NCBI GenBank assembly: GCA_907164885.2
Contig: OU015496.1
Location: 186,829,281 to 186,893,280, forward strand
Source of the DNA: Dolomedes plantarius
Taxonomy: Eukaryota; Arthropoda; Arachnida; Araneae; Dolomedidae
Length of the DNA stretch: 64,000 nucleotides
Direction: 5' to 3'
How positions within the stretch are numbered: the stretch's first letter is position 1; the number at the start of each line of letters is the position of its first letter. Below are positions 33,441-45,699 of this stretch, piece after piece. The notes under the pieces were generated by a model, which ran no database searches, was not told the DNA's origin, and saw nothing but the letters and a program-made list of their open reading frames with translations. A program made the translations under genes and the position numbers.

Positions 33441-34755
33441 CAACCTTTGTCCAGAAAGTTCGATGAAGGACGTCATAGAGCTCACGGTCGTAAGAGTTTG
33501 CAACCGGCGTATACCGTGCCGGACAGGTGAAGACTGGTCTGAACTAGTTCCTAAGCGCAGCGATTTAGCTTATCATGTGGAAACAGTTTATTGTAGAGTG
33601 AAGATGTTGTGCGCTAGGTCGAAATTCAAAATGGATCAGCGAACGAATATGCTGTTCTGTTTCAAACTTGGAAAATCAGCGAAAGAGACTAAATGAAATG
33701 CTGCTAAAAGTTTACGATGAACGTGCTACCACCTTGAAGTGCTTGTATGAGTGGTTTAAACGCTTCCAAGAAGGGCGGGACACCATTGAAGACTCCCCCC
33801 GAAGTGGTCGTCCTGCAAGCACGCACTCCGGACAACGTACAGAAAGTGAAGAAATTGTTGGCCAAGGATCGTCGAGTGACAGTGCGGATGATAGCGGAGG
33901 AAGTGGGAATTGGTCGTGAGATGGCCCGCCTCATACTGACCCAGGATTTGGGTAAATGGAAGATTTGCTCCCGACTTGTGCCCCACACTTTGACGCCGGA
34001 ACAAATGCAAATTCGGCTTGACGCCTGTGGAGACTTCATCGACATGGCGGATCGAAACCCAAATTTCCTGAAAACCATTGTCACGGGTGATGAGACCTGG
34101 TGCCTGAAGTATGACCCCGGCGGCAAGCGTCAGAGTATGAAGTGGCGGGGTGCAGGGTCGCCGAAAAGCAAGAAGGTGCGAAGTGAGAAATCCCGCATCA
34201 AGACAATGCTCGTAGTGTTCTTCGACTCTGAGGGTCTCATCCATAAAGAATTCCTGAGGCAATTCTTTATGGATGACCACGTTAAAGGCCGCTAAGTACG
34301 TGGATATACTGAAACGTCAGCTGCAATGAATCAATCGGGTATGTCCTCAGTACGCCAAGCAAGGCAACTGGATCCTGCTTCACGACAATGCCCGGCCACA
34401 TTCTGCCTTTCTGGTTCAGCAGTTCCTGGCCAACAGGCGAGTTGTGTCCCTGAATCACCCACCCTACACCACAGACTTGTCTCCCTCGGACTTTCTCTTG
34501 TTCCCTAAATTGAAATTAGCCCTGAAAGGTCACAGGTTTTTGGACATTTCGGACATCCAACGTAATGCTAAGACTCAGCTAAAGGCCACCCCTAAAGGCG
34601 ACTACACCAGGAGTTTCCTAGACTTGTACAGCCGTTCCCAGATGTGCATTACCGTCTACGGGGATTACTTCGAAGGACAGTAACAGCTGTTTCATGTAAG
34701 ACAACAATCCACTATAACTATAGACCCATTCACCGAACTTTCTGGACAAAGGTTG
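33441..34755 (+). mobile_element. mariner element, complete ends, dead transposase
   Basis: CAACCTTTGTCCAGAAAGTT and its perfect complement (23 bp) form the TIRs, with TA at 33439-33440 and 34756-34757. At 1315 bp the length is normal for mariner. Confidence 0.9.
33631..34683 (+). pseudogene. mariner transposase pseudogene (DD34D)
   Basis: Starting at ATG 33631, pieces in changing frames follow the mariner order. They are an N-terminal HTH part (LYEWFKRFQEGRDTIEDSPR), then GRPAST, then TGDETWC with the first Asp (around 34090), then LLHDNARPHSAF with the second, and HPPYTTDLSPSDF with the third. The second and third Asp are 34 residues apart, as in classical mariner. The C-terminus ITVYGDYFEGQ ends at TAA 34681-34683. 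There is a stop near 33695 and frame changes near 33810 and 34290, so no functional protein is made. Confidence 0.85.
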
Positions 34756-34757
34756 TA

Positions 34758-34978
34758 TATATAGCTGGCCACCCAAATTCGACAGCCACTCGCAAAACAG
34801 CCACTTATTTTCAGGACCATGACTGGCCACCATAGAGAAGTTTCACTGTATATATAGAGTGGCCGTTTTGAGGGGTGGCCGTCGTAAAGAGGTTTCTTCC
34901 ATCACATTGTCTGTGGAGTTTTGCTTCTGAACAAATATGGCCATCTAGAAGGGTGGCTGACTGGCTAGAGAAGTTGCA

Positions 34979-34981
<3 letters not shown>
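34758..34981. repeat. two adjacent Tigger-like MITE ends
   Basis: Right-hand ends (minus strand) CAGTGAAACTTCTCTATGGT at 34848 and CAGTGCAACTTCTCTAGCCA at 34981 lie about 130 bp apart, each followed by TA. Several GTGGCC words lie between. Full left ends were not identified. Confidence 0.5.

Positions 34982-35025
<44 letters not shown>
34982..35025. repeat. (TA)n microsatellite
   Basis: About 22 TA units fill the gap between a MITE end and the family-B element. Confidence 0.95.
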
Positions 35026-35028
<3 letters not shown>

Positions 35029-35994
35029 TGATTTCCGCTTATAAGAATCTCGTTTGTTATTACTGATTTTGATTCTTATAAGCGGTTGATTCTTATAGCC
35101 GAAACTTAGGTTTTTGGACAGGCACACACACACACCTATATATACATGTATTAGATAATTTACCATAAAATACTCTTTAATTTACGTTAATTATCTTTTA
35201 TTAAAATCATTTTTTATAATTTTAAAAATACAACTTAATTTCTAGACCTATAAGTAGATACACATGATTATAGAGAAAAAAAATCCAATATTTGTTACAA
35301 CATACCTGCTTAAAAGTTTTAACATTTCAACTACAGGAAGGGAGCAAGAAAAAGTTTTCTATGGTAGTTTGACGTAATGAAGTTTTCAGGAGGCTGTTTC
35401 TACCTCTTTCAATACTAATAGTCTCAGACGAAGATTCACCTTCTAGCTTACGTTTCCCGCTTTGATAACGTGCTGAATCTACTAATGTCACGTTTGCTTA
35501 AGTGATAGTGGACACTTCGCCGAAAATTTGTGTGTTTCAGGGTCCAGAAAGCCGCAACCAGGATGTGGGAGGTGGGAAAAAAAGAGTCCCTATTTTTGTT
35601 TGCCAGTGGAGAAAAGTGAAATCGGACCTGGACGGGCAAAGATGCCCCTGGGTCAAGCTAATTGGACAGTGTCGTGCTAAAGCGTTTAAGGGAAAACTAT
35701 TATGTTATGTCTAACAAAGAAAGGGATGAATTTTATGACTATATTCCATCCAATCTTATCAATCTTTCTTTAAAAAAAAGAAAGAAATTCGTGCCTTTTG
35801 AGGGTTTAAGTGACTTCTTTGGAAAAATGAAAGGAAAGCGAAGAGTGTGAACTGATTCTTAAAAACCGGTGGATTGATTCTTTAAAGCGAAAATTTTAAC
35901 ATGGAAATAATACATTTGTTTTTGTTTTCCCGATATTGATTCTTATAAATGGTTGATTCTTATAACCACTGATCACTATAAGCGGTGGTTACTG
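35026..35994. mobile_element. Tc1/mariner-type element, family B, copy 2 (969 bp)
   Basis: Ends CAGTGATTTCCGCTTATAAG and (minus strand) CAGTAACCACCGCTTATAGT are flanked by TA. It is inverted relative to copy 1 at 18943. Open stretches at 35502-35714 and 35662-35850 (the latter ends KMKGKRRV) are shared with the other copies but match no domain I can name. Confidence 0.75.
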
Positions 35995-36099
35995 TATATA
36001 TATACATATATATATAAGACAAAGTTGAAAGTGAAAGACCAGTATAAGCTATATTACACTATGCAGCCTGAATCTAATATGCTCTCTCTATATATATAT

Positions 36100-36712
<613 letters not shown>

Positions 36713-37642
36713 ACTCACATACAGTATATTATTTAATTTTTTTTATTTAATTTAATTATATTTCTGAGAGATCTTCCAAGTTGTTAGCTCGAATTCGAAG
36801 CAAGGTGTGTCGACCACCCGCGCATGTTCCATCCGCTCATCCACAAATCCTGTTGCCGTCGCCTGCTCTTATTTCGAAATCAATAATGGATCGACGCAAA
36901 ACCGTAGATAACCGCTGACCTGTCGACCGAGCGAAACCAATTTCTTCCGACACGTTTATTCCCACTAAGCTTAATGGAGTTTTTTTTTTTCCTTTTCCCA
37001 TCTCCAGCCTCCGAACGAGAGTTCGACCTTTCCCCGCATAAACAAAGTGCCCGAAACGAAAGGAACAAACACGAACCAGAAACAAAACAAAAATACGAGC
37101 ACTTAAAAAAATATATATTCGGCAAATTATAAGGAACCGTGACACCGGGTTTTTAATTCGACGATTTCTCATCTGGGAATTTCGCGCTCCACCCTTAATG
37201 CGACGTTTTCGCTTCCCCCGGTCTCCGCTTAAGACGTGTCCAAGGTTAAGTCTTTTCGGTATTGCGGGGATAATAATAATCGACAGATTATGCCGGCTTC
37301 CTTTTTTTTTACTTCTTCCTTACAGCAGCATCTGTTCGTTCTATTTTGGGGGCGAACGCGTTCGGACGTGACACTTATTACGGACTTCCCTTTAAAGAGG
37401 CTGCGGTGTCGCTCGGGCTTTCGCGGAATCTGCCGTTTGTTCTCGGTCTGTTGGAGGGGGTCTACTTGCAGCAACCTGTTCCGAAATGAAACTGAAAAAA
37501 CTTGTGCCTCTATACGTGATGGTTTATTTGTTAATTCTCTTCCTCTACATACCTAGAAAGAGATTCGTTGTTTCTATATTTCCCTCATCCTTAAAATTTG
37601 TGATGGTAAAAAGCATATTTTTAAGATATGGTTCTCTACTGT
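36713..37642. other. GC-richer single-copy stretch, no gene called
   Basis: Several 80-110-codon open stretches overlap on both strands (36837-37556), none with family features or clear splice borders. Confidence 0.4.
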
Positions 37643-37646
37643 TTAA

Positions 37647-38653
37647 CCCTTCAGCGAGCGGGCCAATTTTTGGGGACACCAGCAGGCGCGCGTTGCATAA
37701 AGTGCAACGTCTCTTTCAACCTTGATTATTTCTTTTGTACTGAACTTTTTTTTTTCAAATTGAAAATAATAATTCTGTGTTTTATGACAAGATATAAAAT
37801 GTTGATAATATTGAGATATATTTATAACTAGCCAGGCTTCGCCCGGCTATGCTCGGGCCCCACAAAAGAAAAAAAAGGCCCTTTTCAGGGCCATACAAAT
37901 GTATTCAATTCCCGTCGATTTTCATTCCCGTCGCTGCCGACAGATGGCTGCACCATACTGCTTGGAGTGGAGTGCTTCTCCGGTGGAGTGCTTTTTTAGA
38001 ATTAAAATATCTTTAAAGCTATTAAAGTAACAGAATAACTGTAAGCAGAAACAGTTATCAGTTTTCAAAGCTCTTTTCAAATGTGAAAGATTTATGTACT
38101 TTCATGAGAAAAATAATACACCGATTTTCGACAAAAACAAAATGGCCGCCAAAATCTCAGTATCAGGATGAGTGAGACCCGGAAACGTGACGGTCATGTG
38201 ACCCGACCGAACCCACCGTCTGTTAATTTATTTATATAGATTGAAGGCCAAAGAATGCAGATACAGTATAGCCTTATTTAAAAACTGCCTGATTTAATGC
38301 ATTTAAAGACAACTTGCGAATCGATTCCTATTATGTCCAAAAACCTAAAAAAACAATGAGATTGTCCATCTTCGTGATATGTGGGATACCGTGTAATAGT
38401 TGCACATTTGATCTACTACACCATCTCATAATTTTGTCGTATTGCAATTCAGTATAATCGCTGGTTTACTACGGTTAAATCACGACTAACAAGGAATGGA
38501 AAGGAATACAAGGGTCAGAAAATCAGACCTGCATTAGAAAGGGTGTATCTATAAATAGAAACAGATTAGAACATTCAAACCTTACTTGTAAAAACAAACC
38601 ATTCAAAATGACGAAAATGTTGCACTTTATACACGGGCGCGCCCGCTGAAGGG
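37647..38653. mobile_element. piggyBac-type TTAA element hosting a Helitron
   Basis: TTAA at 37643-37646 and 38654-38657 flanks ends CCCTTCAGCGAGCG and (minus strand) CCCTTCAGCGGGCG. Both ends then carry ATAAAGTGCAAC about 45-50 bp inside. CCCTT starts inside TTAA are typical of piggyBac. Helitron H4 (37828-38240) is inserted. No transposase frame was seen. Confidence 0.8.
37828..38240 (-). mobile_element. Helitron family H4
   Basis: CTAG followed by the hairpin CCAGGCTTCGCCCGG marks the 3' end at left. The right end, read on the minus strand, is TCTATATAAATAAATTAAC. It sits between A and T. It is non-coding. Confidence 0.65.
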
Positions 38654-38876
38654 TTAATGTAGTCCATACACACCCGTGGTGCAACAATAATTTGTAGGCG
38701 ATAGTTTCATGAAAAGCCAAGAGAATGAATTACCTGTTACGGGGGTACCCGAATATCCAGAAAAACCCAGACTTCCAAAAAATGGCCTTATAAACCGTAA
38801 AATATGAAGTATTAAGGAGTATTAATTAACTACATGTAAATAATGTGTTAAACATTAGTGACAATTTTTTTAAAAT

Positions 38877-38915
38877 ATCTCAAATCTATCTATAACACTC
38901 TGATAGATTTGAGAT
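38877..38915. repeat. 14-bp perfect hairpin
   Basis: ATCTCAAATCTATC and GATAGATTTGAGAT flank an 11-nt loop in otherwise unassigned AT-rich sequence (38654-39182). Confidence 0.6.
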
Positions 38916-39182
38916 TATTCTCCTTAAAAGGAAATGACTTGCGGTACTTTTCGTATTAGGGAGGTCCGCGATACAGAATTCTGAGAAAAAGCACGTTTTT
39001 ATTTTCTAGGCTTGAAACATAGAAGTTTTAGAATCAAATATTGCAAAATCGCATGTTCCGGTGATGATTACATTGTCAGCTTAATGCATTTTGGCATATT
39101 TTGACTTCGAGTTGCGAATCACCGTCGAGTTCTGAAGATCATAAGAGAAGTTGCATGGTCCATCGCTTTTTTACTCACTTAC

Positions 39183-39476
39183 CGTAAAATTGACGACTGG
39201 TTCTTTATCGTTGATTGATAAAATTAATAATTTAGCTAGAGCTCTATCGTTGGTTTTGCGTAGTTTTTCCAGAACGAAGAAAGTAGTCAAGTTGTGCAAG
39301 TCTGGGACTCGAAACGTAAGGAATTGTGTCTCAGAGATGGCAACTCTCACTATGATTTGAATTCTTTCTTTCTCAACAAACGATAAATCTGTCGGCAAGG
39401 TCTGCAGCAGAGTTGACGTATACAAGCTGGCACCGATAAAATCCTCGCCAAATACCACCGTTTGTGTACCCGTAAC
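39183..39476 (-). CDS. candidate host exon, 98 codons, unknown protein
   Basis: On the minus strand a TAG acceptor precedes GTTACGGGTACAC, and the frame stays open for exactly 294 bp to AATTTTACG, followed by GTAAGTGAG, a near-consensus donor. Both borders are phase 0. The translation is protein-like: it begins VTGTQTVVFGEDFIG, contains LSFVEKERIQIIVRV and ends INDKEPVVNFT. The alternation of hydrophobic and polar residues suggests beta strands, and the end recalls extracellular repeat modules, but I cannot name a domain. No other exon of the same gene was firmly found. It could also be a chance frame. Confidence 0.4.
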
Positions 39477-40232
39477 CTAATCAGCCGATGAAACGATTTG
39501 TGTCCCCAATAGAACCGTCGGCAAAATTAAAACCGCGAGGTGATAAATCCGCCAGCAAAATATCGGTTATCATCGGTATTTGACGCGAGGGTGAAAAGTA
39601 AATATCGTGTTTGCTTCGTAGCTGTCTTACTGCGATGCCTGGAACTTGCGGACAGATAGATGAGATAGCGTCTGATTACCCTCTGTAGAAGAAATATTCC
39701 TAGAACAAGAGGGGAGGAGGAAAACACTCGTGGGGGTAATGTATATATAAAAGTAAAGGTATCTATCACTGTGTGAAAAAGATATTTTTTACTTAAGGAG
39801 GCGAATCATTTGTCATCGCCTATCACCAATCCCTACGTTATGCTGTGTGGAATTTTCCTGTCAGTGTTTTTATAATCACAGATTGGCTAAAGCATATTTT
39901 TTAATAACGTTTTTTTGCGTATGAAGATAGACGTTTAAATAAAGAGCGCGTGTATTTTGAATTTTTGCGTTGTTAATTTTTTACATGGCGTTAAATTAGT
40001 GATATGTGTCAATTCAAAATATAAAACATTTTTTTTCGAAAAATAAATCAAAATCAGAAAGTTTTGAAAGACATGAGCATTGTATTAGAGGATCTATATC
40101 CTTATGCAAAACATTTAATTCAGTAAAATGCATTTGCTTATCTGTCATTAAAAAAGGATACTCGATGGAAAGTTCCCCATAGACTAACATGGGTACTGAA
40201 AATCGGCAAACTGGTGTGCTTCTGGATATACC
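39477..40232. other. unassigned sequence, possible intron
   Basis: AT-rich, without element ends. If the exon at 39183-39476 is real this would be its upstream intron. Confidence 0.35.
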
Positions 40233-40240
40233 TCCTAGAG

Positions 40241-40868
40241 CAGCGGTTCTTAACCTGGGGGGCGCGCCCCCCTAGGGGGGCGTAGAAGAATTTCAAGGGA
40301 GGCGTGAGCTTTAAAAAAAGTAAAATAAAAAGTAAAACTAACTGTAATTTACTGTACTCAATTTTGCGGTCACAATGTAACCGTAACGTATTTTCGATAT
40401 ACGAACACGAACACGATAATTGTCGTAATTGTAAAAACACGATAATTGTCGTACGTCTGGACGTTGAAAGTGACCTAAGGTGTGCTTTGTCACAGTTACA
40501 ACCTAATTTTCAAAAATCTGTCAAAGACAAACAGTGCCAGCTCTCTCATTAATGTTGTGAAAGTGACTGGTATTACATGCCAACCTCACCTAGATCCTTG
40601 ATTACCTCAAATATATTTGATCTGTATTTAATTCTTTGATTCCGTATGTTCTAATAATAATATGTTCCAAATTAAGATATGTGTAGTAATATTAAATTTT
40701 CTGTATGAAATTATGTATTCTATATTTTCATTTAATAACCAGCTTCAGTTTCAAATTCCGAATGCACTATTTGTATTGACCACATATGGTGGTGGTGGGG
40801 GGGGGAGGCGTGACCTCACATCAATGTTCAAAGGGGGGGCACAGAGCCTGAAAGGTTGAGAATCCCTT
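40241..40868. mobile_element. hAT element, CAGCGGTTCTTAACC end, 628 bp
   Basis: The left end CAGCGGTTCTTAACCTGGGG pairs with GGTTGAGAATCCCTT on the right. The 8-bp TSD TCCTAGAG is perfect (40233-40240 and 40869-40876). The subterminal region holds GGGGGGCGCGCCCCCC-like palindromes. No transposase frame remains. Confidence 0.85.
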
Positions 40869-41120
40869 TCCTAGAGGATAAGTTTAGTCTTATTTCAGCT
40901 TGAAAAGGAAAGTTTGTTAGAGAGTTATAATGAGGTCACTAACAATGAAAGTAAGTATTTTATTCTTTATTTATTTTCACACATTAATGCCAAGTAATCA
41001 GCCAAGGTCGAGTAGAGATTTTTATCGTACTTGTAATCGAACTGCTTGCAGTATAATAAACTGTCTGTCCAAAGCGTAATAAAGAGAACGTTTGCACTGT
41101 GAAAACTAGAACCCGAATCG

Positions 41121-41306
41121 TTAATTTGAGCGCTTGCTACGTGGTGTATCAATATCTTTCGAGATGTTTGTTTGTAGCTGATATGGATTGTATAAATTTG
41201 GATCCAGAATAATCTCAGAAAGTGTAAGCATCGAAGTGTATTTTGATGCATCACGTTTAGCTGCTGTTATCAGTTCTCCTTCCAGATGAGTCAAATTTAG
41301 ATTAGC
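41121..41306 (-). CDS. candidate terminal exon, 61 codons plus stop
   Basis: On the minus strand, after an AG at 41307-41308 (TTTCTCAATTTAAAAG), the frame reads ANLNLTHLEGELITAAKRD and continues to ...DTPRSKRSN and TAA. The composition is protein-like. An 84-bp AT-rich gap separates it from the open stretch at 41391-41522 in the next register, consistent with a short intron. No domain is recognised. Confidence 0.25.
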   Translation of the reverse strand, partial: ANLNLTHLEGELITAAKRDASKYTSMLTLSEIILDPNLYNPYQLQTNISKDIDTPRSKRSN

Positions 41307-41390
41307 CTTTTAAATTGAGAAACCATAAGCATAGCTATCGATCGGTTTCGAGATTAGACCTTTCCAAATAAAAATAAAATATTGCATCAC

Positions 41391-41522
41391 CCTACTCTGT
41401 TGTTTATTTTTCAAACTGGACATGGAAGGATCACATTCCCCGGATTCAGTAATCTTCGAATTCGTCCCTGTCAGGTTCTTGATTTGTATTCCGAAGGAAT
41501 TCCAAAATAAGCTATTCCCCAA
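41391..41522 (-). CDS. candidate exon upstream of 41121-41306, SINE in its acceptor
   Basis: Minus-strand frame of 44 codons, starting LGNSLFWNSFGIQIKNL and ending NKQQSR before GTGATG, a weak donor. The acceptor was probably TTTCATCCTCTGCAG, now 190 bp away because a SINE-A (41528-41708) inserted there. The SINE's duplication leaves GTGCAG directly before the exon. No family is recognised. If real, the insertion may disturb splicing. Confidence 0.25.
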
Positions 41523-41527
41523 CTGCA

Positions 41528-41708
41528 CAGGTTTGGTTTGGTTTAGTTTGAAGCGCTACGGCCAATCTTTGCTACACGAGGGTTGATTAGACCGGGACCC
41601 ATTGCTTAAAGCCGATTTCGAACGGGTACAGACGTCCATGCCTAGAGTGGGACTCGAACCCACAGACTCTGGTGCCGAATACCTAGCCATTCGGCGATTG
41701 TCAGGCTC
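41528..41708 (-). mobile_element. SINE-A with 10-bp TSD
   Basis: TSD CCCAACTGCA lies at 41518-41527 and 41708-41717. On the minus strand the head shows GCCGAATGGCTAGGTATTCG, B-box GGGTTCGAGTCCC and the family body. Confidence 0.8.
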
Positions 41709-42286
41709 CCAACTGCAGAGGATGAAAGTCTACTCATAAATACATTTGTTTAGGAAATGTATTTATCATGTATTTATCATTTATGTATTTACCATTGCAT
41801 GTATTTATCATTTCGGAAGAATTAATGCCTTTTGTATAAGAAGAGGCACTATAATTATATGTTAGGTGGAAACGACCTTGTTTGTAGTATCAAAAGGTAG
41901 AAATATAAGTTCTAGTCTTACATGAAATAGAACTCATAACTGTAGCAACAACTTGAAAAATCGGTTTAATTTTAAAAAAATAAAAATAATTTACAAGTAA
42001 TACAAGTAATTACACTTGTCCCTTAGGTTAACAGTCTCTATTCGGCGTACAGGAGTATCCAGGGGGTTCAAAATGCGTACGACGTCCCAAGTTCTTAAAC
42101 GGCGTTCTTGTTTAGATCTACACCAGGTGTGACCAACATGTGGCACGGGAGCTATCCTCTAGGATAGGCACACCATTCATTTTCGTGATGACCACCAATG
42201 AAGTAGCACACCATTCATTTTCGATGTGCGGAAAAAAAAAAATTCTGAAAGGTGTCTGAAATCTGAAACAAAATCGAAGTAGTGAA

Positions 42287-43885
42287 TTATTGCTTCATTG
42301 TGAAATACGTCGGCTATCGGAAGGAACAGCATTAGGAATATTTTCAAAATTAAGACATGTTATACAACTTCTACAAGAGAAAAATATTCTTTTCGATGAA
42401 TTTATGCGTTAAAATGGTTGAATGATTTTGCTTTTTTAACCGATATCACTTATTATTTCAATCTATACTTATATATAAAGAGAGAGCGATTTTTTACGGG
42501 GAGAGTAATCTTCAGAACCACAGTACCTATTTGAAAAATTCTTTCACTATTTGAAAGGTACATTATTCCAGATGGACATAGGCTATATATTATGTATATC
42601 TAATCAGTAGAAATAAAGTTAGGGACTTAATCCTAACAATCTCCATTGTTACCGCTACTGTCCTCTACCACTTTTTGTGCCGAAGTCGTCAACGATCCTT
42701 AGCGTGGTGCTATCTATACTTATATATAAAGAGAGCGATTTTGTACGTGGAGGGTAATCTTCAGAACCACTGTACCTATTTAAAAAATTCTTTCACTGTT
42801 TGATAGGTACATTGTTCCAGATGGACATAGGCTATATATTATGTATATCTGATCAGTAGAAATAAAGTTAGGGGATTGATCCTAACAATCTCCATTGTTT
42901 CCGCTACTGTCTTCTACCGCTTTTTGTTCCGATGATTTCAACGATCCTTATCGTGGTGCTATCGCGGTGGGCTTCTGTTCTGACGCTAGCGGTTCGAACC
43001 TAGCCGTTCTCCGGCACGCCTTTTTCTTTTAAAAAATTTATTTTAATTATTAACTAACATAAAATTAATTTAAGGTATTATTTAGGTATTAATTTAAGGT
43101 ATTATTTACAATTTATTGGCTATCAACTGGAAATTTATTGGTATAATATTTTGTTCAACCCGGACAAAGTCGGGACGGGCCGCTAGTACCTGATATTTAC
43201 AACCTCAGGGGAAAGAAAACGTATAAACAAGTTTTGTAAATGCAACTGACATCTTCAAAATAAATGTACCCCTTTTTTTCAAGACAAATAAAAATCTGGA
43301 TCATTTTCCTAATTTAAAAAAAAAAAAAATCAGTAATTACGTGAATCAGGGGCTTAACAGTGCAAAAGATGTAGGGACAAATAATTCTCAAAATGGATCT
43401 TATGAAGATTTTCGTAAAGACGAAATAGACGCTATAACAGATATAAAGAAAGACTATAACAGATATAAAGAAAAAAAATTAATAGTCTGTAAGTGATTTT
43501 GAAACGAGGTTTTCTGATTTTGGACGATGAAAAAAGTTAATATTAAATTATTTTTAAATCCTTTTAGCTATCCGGATGAAGAGTTAGGTTTAATTGATTC
43601 ATATCTACAAATGGAAGGAGTGAACTTTAAAAACAAATACAATTTTTAAAAAGAAATCTATGGACACTAGATCCAGCGTAACCGATGACATTTCGTTCCG
43701 GCAGAACTTGCCAGTTTCCCAATTTCCGAGTATAAGAAATTGCTCAAAGATATATTTCTCGTTTTGGAACAACTTATAAGTGCGAGTAAATTTTCTCAAC
43801 ACAAAATATGCTTAAAAGCAGGTTGCAGTATCAGGTTAATTATGAACATCTTGCTAATTTACTGGATAACTTCTAATTTCCAACA
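42287..43885 (+). pseudogene. hAT transposase pseudogene, ZBED5/GTF2IRD2-like
   Basis: The first piece (from 42287) reads LLHCEIRRLSEGTALGIF and then LRHVIQLLQEKN, matching the LLHCEVRWLSRGKVL region of this family. After the Helitron the frame resumes with LQPQGKKTYK. From 43487 come DFETRFSDFG, LFLNPF and, near 43770, SRFGTTYKCE followed by a stop and FSQHK, the dimerisation region. There are several stops and frame changes. The family includes domesticated hAT genes, but this copy is dead. Confidence 0.6.
42462..43185 (+). mobile_element. Helitron family H5 with duplicated 5' region
   Basis: It starts TCTATACTTATATATAAAGA and ends with the stem CCCGGACAAAGTCGGGACGG and CTAG (43182-43185), between A and T. 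The first 250 bp are repeated in tandem (second start at 42713), including TTGAAAAATTCTTTCACTAT. Similar ends are known from lepidopteran Helitrons, from memory. Confidence 0.75.
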
Positions 43886-43944
43886 AGAACTTGAAAAATT
43901 GATGAAAAAAACACATACAGAAAATTACATTGATTTGTTTTATT

Positions 43945-44620
43945 TCTCTCTGTTCTAAAAAAAAAGTAACTCCCGCTGCCGCTGTCAAAAGCTTGTCCCG
44001 CTATCTCCTCCGAAACCGCTGGGGGTACGGGGTCGAGAGCAATACCAATGGATGCAGAAAAATGGGGGGAACAAAGTAAGACATGTCTCATCTTCGTCGG
44101 ACTTTAAGATTTTTTTTATTTTATGTTTTGTGGGAAAATATTGACTTTTTCATCTTCAGATTACGATAACTCGCCAAAAAATGATCGTAGAATTTTGATC
44201 TTTTTACAATCTAAGACTACGGACATTTCACTTTCGAACGAGACCCCGTTTGTTTAAAAATATTTTAAAACAGACTAATATTTTCATCAAAAAATGAAAC
44301 GCAGTTTTTCAAGAAATATCGTTCCATATGTGGATGTAATATCGATGCTGATCGAGTATTTATCTTACAGAGAAAATAGTATTTACATCATCTGGAAGCT
44401 GAAAGCTTTCTTATTCGTATAAACCTCATTTCAAGTCTCTATCTTAAAATTTCGATTTTTAATTGAATTTTAAAGCTGATAATTCAACAGTGATGAAAAG
44501 CCCTTCGCATAAGGGTGACAACAGTAAATGAATGGAAACTGTTAAATTGCCCGAGAATCACCCCTATGTATCTCGCTATTAGCCCTAACAGAGGAGCGAG
44601 CCTAGGGGCGAAGCCCCTAC
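43945..44620 (+). mobile_element. Helitron family H2, copy 2
   Basis: Same start (TCTGTTCTAAAAAAAAAGTA), interior and end (CCTAGGGGCGAAGCCCCTA) as 2951-3645, but the final CTAG reads CTAC. It differs from copy 1 by small changes only, so the two are fairly young. Confidence 0.55.
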
Positions 44621-45229
44621 TTTAATAAAAAAAAAATTTTTTAATTGTGTAAGTAACAATTTGCATGAATTGAATATAATTTTATGACACGCCAGAATGA
44701 AATTATCTATATATATAAAACAACCGTAACTGACGGACTGACTGACTGACAGATAACGCTCAGACCAAACCGCTGGACCTAAAGGTCTCACATTTTGCAT
44801 GGCGATTCTTCTTATAGCGTACGGGTGCACTAAGAAAGATTTTTAAAAAAATCTTTTCAGATTTTTTTAAGTTAAATTTTTAAGCTGTTTTTGTAACATT
44901 CTTTAAAGTTTGCATTTAAAATAATAATCTGAGTGTAAAAAATTTATATCACGAGAAAAATCATAAAAATTCCTTTAAAAGGAAATCTTTCGAATCTACC
45001 TCCATTTTCTGATTTTTGGTGAATTTTTAAAGATTTATTTTTAAAATTTAATTTATTAAATGCTGATCACGTGGTTTCTTTTCTTTTTTGTGATACTTCA
45101 AACTAATTTTGCGTCATGTGCATAACAACGAAATAAATTGACAAACAAAATATTAGAATACGGTAAAAGATAAAATTTAATCACTAGCCTAATTGAGATG
45201 GAATTTTTTAAAGAATTTAATTCAAAATA

Positions 45230-45563
45230 CATTCGAACCCCGTTATAACGAACTTCAAGGGACCAAAGGTTTTGTTCGCTTTATCCGGTGGTTCGCTATA
45301 TCCGAAACGTTAAAAAAATGCTAGAGTTAACAAAATGTATAACTCGTTAGTTGCAATGTGTATTCAATAATGATGTATTAAAAAAATGATAAAATCTATT
45401 AAAAAATTATCATTAATGAATTATATCGACTAAAATCGATTACATTAAACTGATACAATACTAATTAAATTACGTACAATAGGAAAATGCCGGGACCAAA
45501 ATTTTCATTCGCTATATCCGTGAGTTCGTTATATACCGGGTTCGCTATAACGGGTTGCGACTG
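45230..45563. mobile_element. Tc1/mariner-type MITE, family A, copy 2
   Basis: TIRs CATTCGAACCCCGTTATAAC and (minus strand) CAGTCGCAACCCGTTATAGC with TA at 45228-45229 and 45564-45565. It is 334 bp, the same layout as 12850-13177. Confidence 0.8.
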
Positions 45564-45629
45564 TAGTATGTTTTATGGATATTAAACATACAAATTAATT
45601 GCATACATTGAACACTGTATTTATTATAA

Positions 45630-45696
<67 letters not shown>
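45630..45696. repeat. (TA)n microsatellite inside a Helitron
   Basis: About 30 TA units at the position where other H1 copies carry shorter or longer (TA)n; a family-B element starts at its end. Confidence 0.95.

Positions 45697-45699
<3 letters not shown>

Larger units (their letters stand above)
42124..43890 (+). mobile_element. ZBED5/GTF2IRD2-like hAT, degraded, with Helitron insertions
   Basis: The left terminus is CAGGTGTGACCAACATGTGG. Coding pieces lie on both sides of a Helitron at 42462-43185, and a second Helitron (43945-44620) lies just beyond the coding end. The right terminus was not found. Confidence 0.6.
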
